Shown here one piece after another: positions 8,922 through 18,073 of a stretch of DNA of 64,000 bases. The DNA is taken from positions 124,001 to 188,000 of the forward strand of contig NZ_JBAJMV010000007.1 in the NCBI RefSeq assembly GCF_036880965.1, in the 5' to 3' direction. The notes below the pieces were generated by a model. The model was given only the letters and a program-made list of their open reading frames with translations, made no database searches and had not been told where the DNA came from. A program made the position numbers and the translations under genes. This DNA comes from JAUASW01 sp036880965 (GTDB lineage: Bacteria > Pseudomonadota > Gammaproteobacteria > Burkholderiales > Burkholderiaceae_C). The stretch's first letter is position 1. Every line of letters starts with the position of its first letter.

Positions 8922-9905
8922 TCAGCTCGCCAGCGCCTTGCACAGCGCATCGATGCGCGCCAGCACCTCGGGCGTCAGCCGCGGTGTCAGCGCCAGGGCG
9001 CCGAGGTTGTCCTGCAATTGCGAAAGCTTGCTGGCGCCGAGGATGACGGTCGAGACATGCGGGTTGCGGTTGACCCAGGCGATGGCCAGCTGGGCCACAT
9101 TGCCCCCCAGCTCGTCGGCGATCTTGGCCAGCTCTGCGACCACGGCATTCTTGGCCGGGTCGGTCAGGCCCTCGCGCAGAAAGGCCATGTTCTCCATCGC
9201 GCCACGGCTGTCAGCCGGGATGCCATCCTTGTACTTGCCCGTCAGTAGACCCGAAGCCAGGGGGCTCCAGGTGGTCAGGCCCAGGCCCAGGTCTTCATAG
9301 AGGCGGGCATATTCCTGCTCGACCTTGCGGCGGCAGAACAGGTGGTACTGCGGCTGCTCCATCACCGGCTTGTGCAGGTGGTGGCGCTCGGCGATTTCCC
9401 AGGCGGCGCGGATGTCGGACGCGCTCCATTCGCTGGTGCCCCAGTACAGCGCCTTGCCTTGGGTGATCATGTCGCTCATCGCGCGCACCGTCTCTTCGAT
9501 CGGCGTGTGCGGATCGGGGCGGTGGCAATAGACCAGGTCGATGAAGTCCAGCTGCATGCGCTTCAGGGAGCCGTCGATGGCCTGCATCAGGTACTTGCGA
9601 TTCAGCGTGTCCTTGCGATTGGTCGTCGTATTGCCTTCGCGCGACAGGCCCCAGAAGAACTTGGTCGAGACGATGTAGTCCAGCCGGTTCCACTTGAGCG
9701 CCTTGAAGGCCTCGCCCATCACCACCTCGCTCTGACCTTGGGCATAGACCTCGGCGTTGTCGAAGAAGTTGACGCCGGCATCAAAGGCGGCGGCCAGCAT
9801 CTCGGTCGCGGCCTTGGTGTCGACCTGGTTGTGATACGTGACCCAGGAGCCCAGCGAGAGCTCGGAAACTTGCAGGCCGCTGCGGCCCAGACGACGGTAT
9901 TGCAT
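8922..9905 (-). CDS. Aldo/keto reductase, KCNAB/YghZ-like
   Basis: This 327-residue NADPH-dependent aldo/keto reductase begins MQYRRLGRSGLQVSELSLGSW. The catalytic tetrad is recognisable as Asp and Tyr in FFDNAEVYA, Lys in STKFFW, and His in YCHRPDP. The C-terminal cofactor segment VILGASKLSQLQDNL is present. It is closest to the branch related to potassium-channel beta subunits and E. coli YghZ, enzymes that reduce small aldehydes. The substrate cannot be told from sequence. It is divergent from the ubiH-type gene, with about 70 nt between starts. Confidence 0.92.
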   Translation of the reverse strand: MQYRRLGRSGLQVSELSLGSWVTYHNQVDTKAATEMLAAAFDAGVNFFDNAEVYAQGQSEVVMGEAFKALKWNRLDYIVSTKFFWGLSREGNTTTNRKDTLNRKYLMQAIDGSLKRMQLDFIDLVYCHRPDPHTPIEETVRAMSDMITQGKALYWGTSEWSASDIRAAWEIAERHHLHKPVMEQPQYHLFCRRKVEQEYARLYEDLGLGLTTWSPLASGLLTGKYKDGIPADSRGAMENMAFLREGLTDPAKNAVVAELAKIADELGGNVAQLAIAWVNRNPHVSTVILGASKLSQLQDNLGALALTPRLTPEVLARIDALCKALAS

Positions 9906-9976
9906 GGTGTGCTTCTTCTGACTGCTGAAGTGGAAGCGCCAGAGCGTAGCGCAGACCGGCCGCTATAGTCTTTCGC

Positions 9977-11176
9977 ATGAGCAATACCCCGCTGCCGCCA
10001 TCGCTGAAACTGGCCGTCATCGGCGCCGGCCCCGCCGGCCTGACCCTGGCTCTGCATGCGGCCCGCAGCCTGCCGCAGGCGCAGATCAGCCTCTTCGATG
10101 CCCGCCAGGCAGACCGCGACGTGTCGGGCGATCCGCGCACGATTGCGCTGTCACTGGGCAGCGTGCAGCTTTTGCAAAGGCTCAAAGCCTGGCCGGCGAG
10201 CGATGCGGAGCCGATTCTTCAAGTGCATGTGAGCCAGGCGCCGCCGACGCTGCAGGACATGCCCGCTGTGCGCATCACGGCGGCTGAGCAGGGCGTAGAG
10301 CAGCTCGGCGCCGTGCTGCACTACGGTCAATTGGTAGCGCCCTTGCAAACGGCATGGCTGGCGGCTGCGGCGGCCGAGCCTGAGCGACTGCTCACGCGTT
10401 TCGGTTCGCCGGTGGCGGCGGTCAAGGCGGTGACTGGCGGCGTGGAAGTGGATGCCGGCATCGTCGAGAACTTCGACCTGGCCGTGGTCGCCGAGGGCGG
10501 CGTGTTTGCCGACCAGGCGCGCAAGTCTTTGGCCCGCGACTATCAGCAGAACGCCTGGGTCGGTACCGTCACCCTGAGCGCCGAAAGCCCCGCCGGCGTG
10601 GCCTATGAGCGCTTCACGCGCAACGGCCCCTTGGCCCTGCTGCCCTTGCGCCCACGTGATGGCCAGCGCCGCGCGGCCCTGGTCTGGTGCCTGCCGCAGG
10701 ACGAGGACGATGTGGCCACGCTCAGCGATGCCCAGCGCCTCACCGTCATCAACTCCCTGCTGGCCGAGGATGTCGGGCCGCTGCAATCCATCAGCCCCTT
10801 GAAATGCTTTGCCCTGGGGCTGAATGCCGAGCGCAGCCTGGTGGACGGCCGTGTCGTGCGCATCGGCAATGCCGCCCAGACCCTGCACCCGGTGGCCGGC
10901 CAGGGGCTGAACCTGGGCCTGCGCGATGCCTGGAGCCTGGTCGATGCCCTGCGCCGCCATGGCGAGCACAAGATCGACGCCGCGCTGAAGAGCGTTGAAT
11001 GGCAGCGCGGCCCCGACCGCTGGAGCACCATCGTCAGCACCGACTTCCTGGCCCGCACCTTCACCTGGCGCTGGCCAGGCCTGCCGGCGGCGCGGGCGCT
11101 GGGACTGGCCGCCCTGCAATCCTTGCCACCGCTCAAGAAGGCATTGGCAAGACAGATGATGTTTGGGCGGCGCTGA
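9977..11176 (+). CDS. ubiH: UbiH/UbiF/VisC-family FAD monooxygenase
   Basis: This 399-residue flavoprotein starts with the dinucleotide-binding motif LAVIGAGPAGLTLAL. It carries the family-typical RTIALSLGS segment and the C-terminal FAD motif GNAAQTLHPVAGQGLNLGLRD. These enzymes hydroxylate the ubiquinone precursor ring. UbiH (2-octaprenyl-6-methoxyphenol hydroxylase) is the likeliest assignment, with UbiF or UbiI paralogues as alternatives. A TATAGT hexamer lies just upstream (9964-9969), giving a very short leader if it is the -10 element, but no matching -35 is visible. The orphan secreted protein follows 20 nt downstream. Confidence 0.88.
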   Translation: MSNTPLPPSLKLAVIGAGPAGLTLALHAARSLPQAQISLFDARQADRDVSGDPRTIALSLGSVQLLQRLKAWPASDAEPILQVHVSQAPPTLQDMPAVRITAAEQGVEQLGAVLHYGQLVAPLQTAWLAAAAAEPERLLTRFGSPVAAVKAVTGGVEVDAGIVENFDLAVVAEGGVFADQARKSLARDYQQNAWVGTVTLSAESPAGVAYERFTRNGPLALLPLRPRDGQRRAALVWCLPQDEDDVATLSDAQRLTVINSLLAEDVGPLQSISPLKCFALGLNAERSLVDGRVVRIGNAAQTLHPVAGQGLNLGLRDAWSLVDALRRHGEHKIDAALKSVEWQRGPDRWSTIVSTDFLARTFTWRWPGLPAARALGLAALQSLPPLKKALARQMMFGRR

Positions 11177-11196
11177 GCGCCCGCCAAGGAATCCAC

Positions 11197-11793
11197 ATGC
11201 GCCTTCATCCCTTCCTTGCCCTGCTGCTGGTGCTTGCGCCCCCCGCCGCCATGGCCCAGACGATCAAGCCCGCGCCGCTGCTCACCGCCGAGGCGCAGCA
11301 GGCCTTCTTCAATGCGCTGCGTGAGCATTGCGGCAAAGCCTACGAGGGCAAGGTCGTGATCGACAACCCCAAGGGCAGCGGCTTCGAGGGTCGGCTCGTG
11401 ATGCATGTGCGGCGTTGCAGCGAGCAGCAGCTGCAGATCCCCTTCCATGTCGGGGAGAACCGTTCGCGCACCTGGCTGATCACGCAGACCGGCGCCGGTT
11501 TGCTGCTCAAGCATGACCACCGCAAACCGGATGGCAGCGACGACAGCTCGACCATGTATGGCGGCCACACGCAGGACGCCGGCTGGCCGCAAGTCCAGTC
11601 ATTCCCGGTCGACGCGGTCTCGAAGGAACAGTTCGTCCGCCAGGGCCTGGCCGCCTCGGTGGGCAACACCTGGCAGGTGTACATCTACCCCAAGGTGTTC
11701 AGCTACCGCCTGGTGCGCGAGGGGCGGGAGTTCCGCGTCGATTTCGACCTGACCCGGCCGGTCGATCCGCCGCCAACACCCTGGGGTTATTGA
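11197..11793 (+). CDS. Exported protein of unknown function
   Basis: This 198-residue protein has a clear signal peptide (MRLHPFLALLLVL to about AMAQ) and no membrane helix after it. I recognise no domain. It has two cysteines (CGKAY and RRCSEQ), which could form a disulfide in the periplasm, and a beta-rich second half ending in PPPTPWGY. An AAGGA Shine-Dalgarno at 11186-11190 supports the 11197 start. It sits 20 nt after the ubiH-type gene and is probably cotranscribed with it, which may reflect position only. Confidence 0.75.
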   Translation: MRLHPFLALLLVLAPPAAMAQTIKPAPLLTAEAQQAFFNALREHCGKAYEGKVVIDNPKGSGFEGRLVMHVRRCSEQQLQIPFHVGENRSRTWLITQTGAGLLLKHDHRKPDGSDDSSTMYGGHTQDAGWPQVQSFPVDAVSKEQFVRQGLAASVGNTWQVYIYPKVFSYRLVREGREFRVDFDLTRPVDPPPTPWGY

Positions 11794-11942
11794 AGCGGGC
11801 GGGAGGGCCTCCTTGAGCTGGCTCGGCAGGCTGTCGTCCGGCTGAGCAGAAAGCAGCCAGGGTAGGCCCGCTCACCGCGTGCCGCTGCGCTCCGTTAGCA
11901 TCGCCGCCATGGCCCCGACCCGGGGCGACCGCAAAGCCATCC

Positions 11943-13649
11943 ATGCCCGCAGCCATGCCCACCCCGCGTTTCAACGAGTTCTATCGCTATGACGCGCTGA
12001 CCCAGCTCCTGTTTGAATATGCCGAGGCGCGGCCGAACCTGGTCTCGGTGCGCTCGATTGGCAAGAGCTTCGAGGGCCGTGACATCTGGCTGCTGGTGCT
12101 GACCAACACCGCCACCGGCGCCGACATCGACAAGCCGGCCTTCTGGCTGGACGGCAATATCCACGCTGCCGAGCTGACCGCCTGCACCACCTGCCTGTAC
12201 TACCTGCACCAGCTCCTGCGCGACCACGGCAACGACGCCGCCATCACCCACCTGCTGGATACGCGCACCCTCTACATGGTGCCGCGCCTGAACCCGGATG
12301 GCGCCGAGCTCGCGCTGGCGGACCGGCCACGCCACATCCGCAGCTCGACCCGACCCTACCCCTACGACGAAGAGCCGGTCGACGGCCTCACGGTCGAAGA
12401 CATCGATGGCGACGGCCGCATCCTCACGATGCGCATTCCAGACCCGCACGGCGGCTACAAGAAGCACGAGACCGACCCGCGCCTGATGGTGGCGCGCGAG
12501 CCGGGTGAATTCGGCGGCGAGTACTACCGCCTGATGCCCGAGGGCTTCATCAAGGCCCATGACGGCCTGACGGTCGTGGTCAACAAGGACCGCGAAGGCC
12601 TGGACCTGAACCGCAACTTCCCGAGCGACTGGCGGCAGGAATACAAGCAGCTCGGCGCCGGCCCCTACCCGACCAGCGAGCCCGAGGTGCGCGCAATGGT
12701 GGACTTCGTGTCCACCCATCCCAACATCGGCGCCGCCATCAGCTTTCACACGCACAGCGGCGTGATCCTGCGCCCGATGGGCACGCAGGCCGACGAAGAC
12801 ATGACGCCGGAAGACCTCTGGACCTACCAGCGCTTCTCGGCACTCGGGGAAAAGGCCACCGGCTATCCGGCCATCAGCATCTGGCACGACTTCCGCTACC
12901 ACCCCAAGGAAGTCATCACCGGCACGCAGGACTGGATGTACGAGCACCTGGGCGCCTTGTTCTGGGTGGTGGAGCTGTGGTCGCCGGCGCGCGAGGCAGG
13001 CATCGCCAACACGAAGTGGATCGATTGGTACCGCGACCATCCGGTCGAGGACGACCTCAAGCTCATGAAGTGGAGCGACGAGCAGTGCGACGGCCAGGCC
13101 CATGTGGACTGGCGGCCCTTCTTCCATCCGCAGCTCGGCGCGGTCGAGATCGGCGGCTGGGACAAGATGAACTACTGGCGCAATCCGCCGCCCGCCTTGC
13201 GCGAGCGCGAAGCGGCGCGCTTTCCGGCCTGGCTGACGCAGATTGCCCTGTCGTTGCCCAAGCTGGAGCTGGTGCGCACCGAAGTCCGCGCCCTGGGCGC
13301 CGACACCTGGCGCGTGCGCCTGGCGGTCGCCAACAGCGGCTATCTGCCGGCCTATGTGACCAGACGCGCCCTCGAGCGCAAGGTGGTGCGCGGCGTGATG
13401 TTCGACATCCACCTGCCGGCCAACGACCCCGAGATCAGCCTGATCAGCGGCAAGGAGCGCGTGGAGGGCCCTCAGCTCGAAGGCCATGCACTCAAGCAGA
13501 GCCAGCTCGCCTTCATCGGTACCCGTGAGGTGACCGCCGACCGCGCCGTGGCCGAATGGGTGCTGCGCGCGCCCACCGGCACGCGGCTGACGCTGACCGC
13601 CAGCGCCGAGCGGGCCGGGACGATTCGGACCGAGGTGGTGCTCGACTGA
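11943..13649 (+). CDS. M14-family zinc carboxypeptidase
   Basis: This 568-residue protein begins with a zinc-carboxypeptidase domain. GNIHAAELTA supplies the HxxE zinc ligands, ISFHTHSGVILRP supplies the third ligand His, and LFWVVELWSP supplies the catalytic Glu. Substrate-binding features VPRLNPDGAE and LDLNRNFPSDW are present. No signal peptide is visible, so it is probably cytoplasmic. The last ~150 residues are beta-rich and may form a separate domain. The start could be 11943 or the ATG at 11955. Family members trim C-terminal residues from peptides; the natural substrate is unknown. Confidence 0.88.
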   Translation: MPAAMPTPRFNEFYRYDALTQLLFEYAEARPNLVSVRSIGKSFEGRDIWLLVLTNTATGADIDKPAFWLDGNIHAAELTACTTCLYYLHQLLRDHGNDAAITHLLDTRTLYMVPRLNPDGAELALADRPRHIRSSTRPYPYDEEPVDGLTVEDIDGDGRILTMRIPDPHGGYKKHETDPRLMVAREPGEFGGEYYRLMPEGFIKAHDGLTVVVNKDREGLDLNRNFPSDWRQEYKQLGAGPYPTSEPEVRAMVDFVSTHPNIGAAISFHTHSGVILRPMGTQADEDMTPEDLWTYQRFSALGEKATGYPAISIWHDFRYHPKEVITGTQDWMYEHLGALFWVVELWSPAREAGIANTKWIDWYRDHPVEDDLKLMKWSDEQCDGQAHVDWRPFFHPQLGAVEIGGWDKMNYWRNPPPALREREAARFPAWLTQIALSLPKLELVRTEVRALGADTWRVRLAVANSGYLPAYVTRRALERKVVRGVMFDIHLPANDPEISLISGKERVEGPQLEGHALKQSQLAFIGTREVTADRAVAEWVLRAPTGTRLTLTASAERAGTIRTEVVLD

Positions 13650-13653
13650 TTGA

Positions 13654-14394
13654 TCAGTCGTTCTCTTCCTTGTCCGCCAGCCCCTGCGCCTGCGCTGCCT
13701 GCATGGCTTCGCGCCAGACGCGGGCCGGCACGAAGGTCTGCAGCTGCTCCATTGCTCGTGCGATCAGGGCTTCATGCAGCTCATGGCCGATGTCGGGCAG
13801 CACATCAGCCGTCACGTCGCCGCCGAGCTGCACCAGGCGCCGGGCGGCAGCAATCTGGTCTTGATAGGGCAGCACGCCATCGAGCTGGCCGTGCAGGATG
13901 TGCACGCTGACCTGCGGCGGCGCATGGCCGGGCATGGTGGCGTAGGCGCCGCTGAAGGCGAGCACCCGCCCTGCCAGCTCCACTTCCTGCTGTACCGCCT
14001 CCAGCGCGAGCACGGCGCCTTGCGAGAAGCCGGCGAGCGCCACACGCTGCCAGGGCAGGTCGAACTGGGCGGCCCAGCTGCGCACGGTGGCGATGAAGTC
14101 GGGCAGCACGGCGTTGATACGCCCGGCATGGTTGTCATCATTGGCGCCGGCGAGGGAGTACCACTGCCAGCCCTGATGCAGATCCACGCCACCGGGCATC
14201 TGGTCGTAAGGCTCGGGCCCGTTCAGCGACAGCACCGCGGCCTGCGGATACAGTGTGTGCAAGGCTTGAGCCAAAGGCCGCATCTGCGCCGCATCGGCGC
14301 CAGCGCCGTGCAGCAGCAGGAACAGCAACTCGGGCTGGCCCTCGGCGGGCAGTTTGGCCAGGGCCTGGGAGCGGTGGACATCGGGGTTGCTCAT
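13654..14394 (-). CDS. Carboxylesterase/phospholipase-type alpha/beta hydrolase
   Basis: This 246-residue serine hydrolase resembles YpfH. LLLHGAGADAAQM forms the oxyanion region, GFSQGAVLAL carries the nucleophilic Ser, HGQLDGVLP the Asp, and DIGHELHEA the His. No signal peptide is seen. The start at 14394 (MSNPDVHR) is preferred because the longer upstream frame runs into the divergent lipoprotein promoter region. It is convergent with the M14 gene, 4 nt apart, and divergent from the lipoprotein at 14510. Confidence 0.87.
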   Translation of the reverse strand: MSNPDVHRSQALAKLPAEGQPELLFLLLHGAGADAAQMRPLAQALHTLYPQAAVLSLNGPEPYDQMPGGVDLHQGWQWYSLAGANDDNHAGRINAVLPDFIATVRSWAAQFDLPWQRVALAGFSQGAVLALEAVQQEVELAGRVLAFSGAYATMPGHAPPQVSVHILHGQLDGVLPYQDQIAAARRLVQLGGDVTADVLPDIGHELHEALIARAMEQLQTFVPARVWREAMQAAQAQGLADKEEND

Positions 14395-14509
14395 GCGCCC
14401 GATTGTCACTCGCTTGCTTGGGTCGAGGGCGCCGGTTTGAGCGCCGTCAAGCCCATGCAAGCGTAAGGCCTCATGATGACTGGTCTGAAAGGCGAGGAAT
14501 CGATTGATC

Positions 14510-15604
14510 ATGACCCTCTCGCGTCGTCCGCTGCTGCTGTTGCCTCTGGCGCTGGCCGCCTGTTCCGGGTCGGCCCCGCCACTCAAGCTGGGCTTCCTCG
14601 GCGGCCTGTCGGGCCGGGTGGCCGACCTGGGCGAGGCCGGTCGCAACGGCACGCTGCTGGCCGTCGAGCAGTGCAACCAGGCCGGCGGCCTGCAGGGCCG
14701 CCCGGTCGAGCTCCTGATCGCCGACGACGAGCAGAACGCGGATGCTGCCAGGCGCGGCATCGAATCCCTGCGCCAGGCCGGCGCCATGGCGCTGATCGGC
14801 CCGCTGACCAGCGCCATGGGCGTGGCGATGCTGCCCCTGATCAACCAGCACCAGCTGCTCACCATCAGCCCGACCATCACGTCCACCGAGCTCTTCGGCC
14901 AGGATGACTACCTGCTGCTGGTGGCCCCGCCTGTCAGCGAGAACTGCTTGCGCAGCGCCCGGCACCTGCATGCCAAGGGGCTGCGCCGGGCCGCCGTGGC
15001 CTATGACCTCGGCAACCGCAGCTACACCGAAGACTGGCTGCGGCATTTCACCAAGTCCTTCAGCGCGCTGGGAGGCCAGGTGGTCAGCCAGGCCTCATTC
15101 CAATCGGGCGCGGGCTATGGTGAGGTGGTGAGCCAGTTGCTGGCCAGCAAGCCGGACCTCCTGATGTTCGCGGCCAATGCCCTGGACACCGTGCGGCTCA
15201 CCCAGGCCGCCCGCAACCAAGGGGCCACGCAAGCGATCAGCGCAGCCTCCTGGGCCGCCACGGAAAGCCTGCTGCAACTGGGCGGGCGAACGGTCGAGGG
15301 CATCAGCCTGCCCCAGTACTTCGACCGGGACGACCGCTCGCCCCGCTACCTGGCCTTTGCCGAGGCCTACCGCCAGCGCTTCAAGCAGGAGCCTGGGTTT
15401 GCCAGCGTCGCTGCGCATGACGCGACCCGGGCCCTGTTGAGCGTGCTCAATGGCAAGACAGGCCCGGCGCTCAAGACGGCCTTGCTCGGCGGCCAACGCT
15501 TCGAGGGCCTGCAGGCCACGTTCGCTTTTGATCGCTACGGCGACGCCGAGCGCCAGACCCACATGACCGAGGTGCGCGACGGCCGCTTCGTCCGCCTGCC
15601 GTGA
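14510..15604 (+). CDS. Periplasmic-binding lipoprotein, branched-chain amino-acid (LivJ) type
   Basis: This 364-residue protein is a Peripla_BP_6 ligand-binding protein. A lipobox (LALAAC, Cys at about residue 18) predicts membrane anchoring. The mature part starts LKLGFLGGLSGRVADLG, as in LivJ-like proteins, and contains ALIGPLTSAMGVAML and SPTITSTELFG segments. ATG at 14510 has GAGGA 11 nt upstream; an in-frame TTG at 14504 with 5-nt spacing is the alternative. The stop codon overlaps the start of the sensor kinase by 4 nt. No ABC permease or ATPase is nearby. A sensory role presenting ligand to the kinase is therefore more likely than transport (inference). Confidence 0.9.
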   Translation: MTLSRRPLLLLPLALAACSGSAPPLKLGFLGGLSGRVADLGEAGRNGTLLAVEQCNQAGGLQGRPVELLIADDEQNADAARRGIESLRQAGAMALIGPLTSAMGVAMLPLINQHQLLTISPTITSTELFGQDDYLLLVAPPVSENCLRSARHLHAKGLRRAAVAYDLGNRSYTEDWLRHFTKSFSALGGQVVSQASFQSGAGYGEVVSQLLASKPDLLMFAANALDTVRLTQAARNQGATQAISAASWAATESLLQLGGRTVEGISLPQYFDRDDRSPRYLAFAEAYRQRFKQEPGFASVAAHDATRALLSVLNGKTGPALKTALLGGQRFEGLQATFAFDRYGDAERQTHMTEVRDGRFVRLP

Positions 15605-17958
15605 CACTGACGCGATTGCGCCCCGAGCTGCGCCTGCGCACCTCGCTGATGCTGCTGATGGTGCTCGCAGCAGCGCTGACTTTCGGCCTGGTTGGCGGCG
15701 CCATCCTGTCGCTGCGCCTGCCGCAGGTCGAGCAGCGCGCCCTGGAGCAACTGCAGCGGCGCGCGCTCAACACGGCACGCCTGCTGGACCTGGACCTGTC
15801 GGGCATCGAGGCTCAGCTGCGGCCACTTGGCCACCTGCTGGCTCAGGCTGCCGCCACCGAACCGCAGCCCGTGCTGGACGCGCTGACCCGGCCCGACAGC
15901 CCTTTCGTGGCCGTCTTCCTGCTGGAGGCCAGTGGCCGCGTGCAGGCGCTGGGCCTGCGCGGCGGCAGGGCCGAGGCGAAGACGGAATTGCGCGGCGCCG
16001 ACTTCTCAGGCAATGCGCTGTTCCGCGCCCTGCGCGAGCGGGGCACCGCCAGCAGCGCCACGCTGTGGAGCGACAAGTACCTGTCCACGCTGGCCGGCAC
16101 CACCACCGTGGCCCTGGCCCTGCCGATCGACCAGCGCATGCTGATCGCCGAGCTCGATCTCGCCCGCATGCTGACCAAGCTGGAGCGCGCCTCGCAGGAT
16201 GCGGAGGCCGAAGTGATGATCGTCGATGGCCGCGGCCAATGGCTGGCCTCGACCCGCAGCGCCGTCAGCAGCACCGAGCGGCACCTGAACTACGCCAACC
16301 TGGCCAGCGTGCAGATGCTCGACCGCGGCGAGGCCGCGCCGGGCCGTGAGGAGCTGTTTGGCGAGCCCCGACTGGTCAGCGCCGTGCGGCCCGACCTGCT
16401 CGGCTGGAGCATCATCGCCAGCGCCTCGGCCGGCTGGGGCCAGTATTCCTATCGTGTCACGGTGCTGCTGGTGGTGGCGGGCTTCGGCGGCGCCCTGGCC
16501 ATCAGCATGTTGCTGGCGCCCTGGTGGGCGGCGGTGTTCACCCGGCCGGTCCAGGCCCTGATCGCCCGCGCCCATGCAGTGGCCGGCGGCGACTACCTCG
16601 GAGCCTGGCCAGGGCGCGGCCCGATACGCGAGCTCAACCAGCTCGGCGCTGACCTGGCCCGCATGGTCAAGACCATACAGACTCACGGCGAGCGCCTGCG
16701 CGCCACGCTGGACAGCGCGCCGGCCGTGTCAGTGCAGTGGTACAGCCTCGAAGGCCGCGTCCTGTACTGGAACCAGGCCTCGGAGTCCATGTACGGGTAC
16801 AGCGCCCGTCAGGCGCTCGGCGCCGAGCTGCGCGAACAGCCGCTGATGTACCTGGACGAGGCCCAGGTGCAGGCATTCCTTGGCATCCTGGCCACGCTGG
16901 ACAACGAGGGCGGCAGCTTCGGGCCGGCCGAGTTCGAGCTGCGCCATCGCAAGGGCCATGCGGTCATCGTGCTGGCTTCCATCTTTGCAGTACCGGGCGA
17001 GCAGGGCCAGAAGATCTTCGTCTGCATGGACGTGGACATCACCGCCGCGAAGCGTAGCGAGGCCGAGATCCTGCGCCTCAACCAGGGGCTGGAGGCGCGC
17101 GTGGCCGAACGCACCGAGGCGCTGACGGCGGCCAACGAAGAGCTGCAGACCACGGTCGAGTACTTGAAGGCCACGCAGGCACAGTTGGTGCGTTCCGAGA
17201 AACTGGCCGCCCTCGGACGCCTGGTGGCAGGCGTGGCCCATGAGCTGAACACGCCGCTGGGCAATGGCCTGATGGTGATCAGCACATTGCGCGAGAGCCT
17301 GCGGAACCTGCAAACCGAGATGAACCAGGGCCTGCGGCGCAGCACGCTGGAAAGCTTTGTGACCCAGGCCGATCAGGGCAGCGACATCGCCGAGCGCAAC
17401 CTGCGCCGAGCGGCCGAGCTGGTGGCCAACTTCAAGCAGGTGGCGGTGGACCAGACCAGCGCGCAGCGCCGTCAGTTCACCCTGAAAGAAATTGTCGGTG
17501 AAGCCTTGCTGATGCTCAGCCCGACAACGCGCAAGACGCCCCACCACCTGCGCACGGTGCTGCAGGAAGACATCTCGATGGACAGCTACCCCGGCGCCCT
17601 GGTCCAGGTGCTGAGCAACCTGGTCGAGAACGCGCTGGTGCACGGCCTGGCTGAATGTGCCGAGGGCGAGATCATGATCTGCACCGAGGCAGCCGCACCG
17701 GGCGAGGCCCGCATCGTGATCAGCGACAACGGCTGCGGCATCCCGAGCGAACACATAAGTCGCATCTTCGACCCCTTCTTCACCACGCGCATGGGACGCG
17801 GCGGCTCGGGCCTCGGCCTGCATGTGGTGCATGAGCTGGTGGGCAACGTCCTGGGGGGCCGCATCAGCGTCTTCAGCGCACCGGGCACTGGCGCCCGCTT
17901 CGTGATCGAGCTGCCCCTTTCCGCTCCCGTGCAGGTCACACAGCCGGGTGATCTCTGA
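15601..17958 (+). CDS. Membrane sensor histidine kinase with PAS domain
   Basis: This is a 785-residue kinase with a GTG start overlapping the preceding stop (GTGA), which implies translational coupling. Domains in order: membrane helix about 18-40; periplasmic Cache-like sensor about 41-284; second helix about 285-312; HAMP-like linker; PAS about 365-480; a coiled coil; the phosphoacceptor box VAHELNTPLGN (H547); and a HATPase with N-box LVENALVHG, ISDNGCGIP and GGSGLGLHVVHEL. No receiver domain is attached. The likely input is the ligand-bound lipoprotein encoded just upstream. The likely partner is the HD-GYP response regulator downstream. Confidence 0.95.
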   Translation: MTLTRLRPELRLRTSLMLLMVLAAALTFGLVGGAILSLRLPQVEQRALEQLQRRALNTARLLDLDLSGIEAQLRPLGHLLAQAAATEPQPVLDALTRPDSPFVAVFLLEASGRVQALGLRGGRAEAKTELRGADFSGNALFRALRERGTASSATLWSDKYLSTLAGTTTVALALPIDQRMLIAELDLARMLTKLERASQDAEAEVMIVDGRGQWLASTRSAVSSTERHLNYANLASVQMLDRGEAAPGREELFGEPRLVSAVRPDLLGWSIIASASAGWGQYSYRVTVLLVVAGFGGALAISMLLAPWWAAVFTRPVQALIARAHAVAGGDYLGAWPGRGPIRELNQLGADLARMVKTIQTHGERLRATLDSAPAVSVQWYSLEGRVLYWNQASESMYGYSARQALGAELREQPLMYLDEAQVQAFLGILATLDNEGGSFGPAEFELRHRKGHAVIVLASIFAVPGEQGQKIFVCMDVDITAAKRSEAEILRLNQGLEARVAERTEALTAANEELQTTVEYLKATQAQLVRSEKLAALGRLVAGVAHELNTPLGNGLMVISTLRESLRNLQTEMNQGLRRSTLESFVTQADQGSDIAERNLRRAAELVANFKQVAVDQTSAQRRQFTLKEIVGEALLMLSPTTRKTPHHLRTVLQEDISMDSYPGALVQVLSNLVENALVHGLAECAEGEIMICTEAAAPGEARIVISDNGCGIPSEHISRIFDPFFTTRMGRGGSGLGLHVVHELVGNVLGGRISVFSAPGTGARFVIELPLSAPVQVTQPGDL

Positions 17959-18073
17959 ACTTCGGTCTTGCCGCTTGCTTGATCCACATCATTCAGCGTG
18001 CCTGGAATTGGGCCAGGATGTCATCATTGGCGCTGTATGCCCCTAACTCGCTCAGCCAGTGACCCAGGATGCC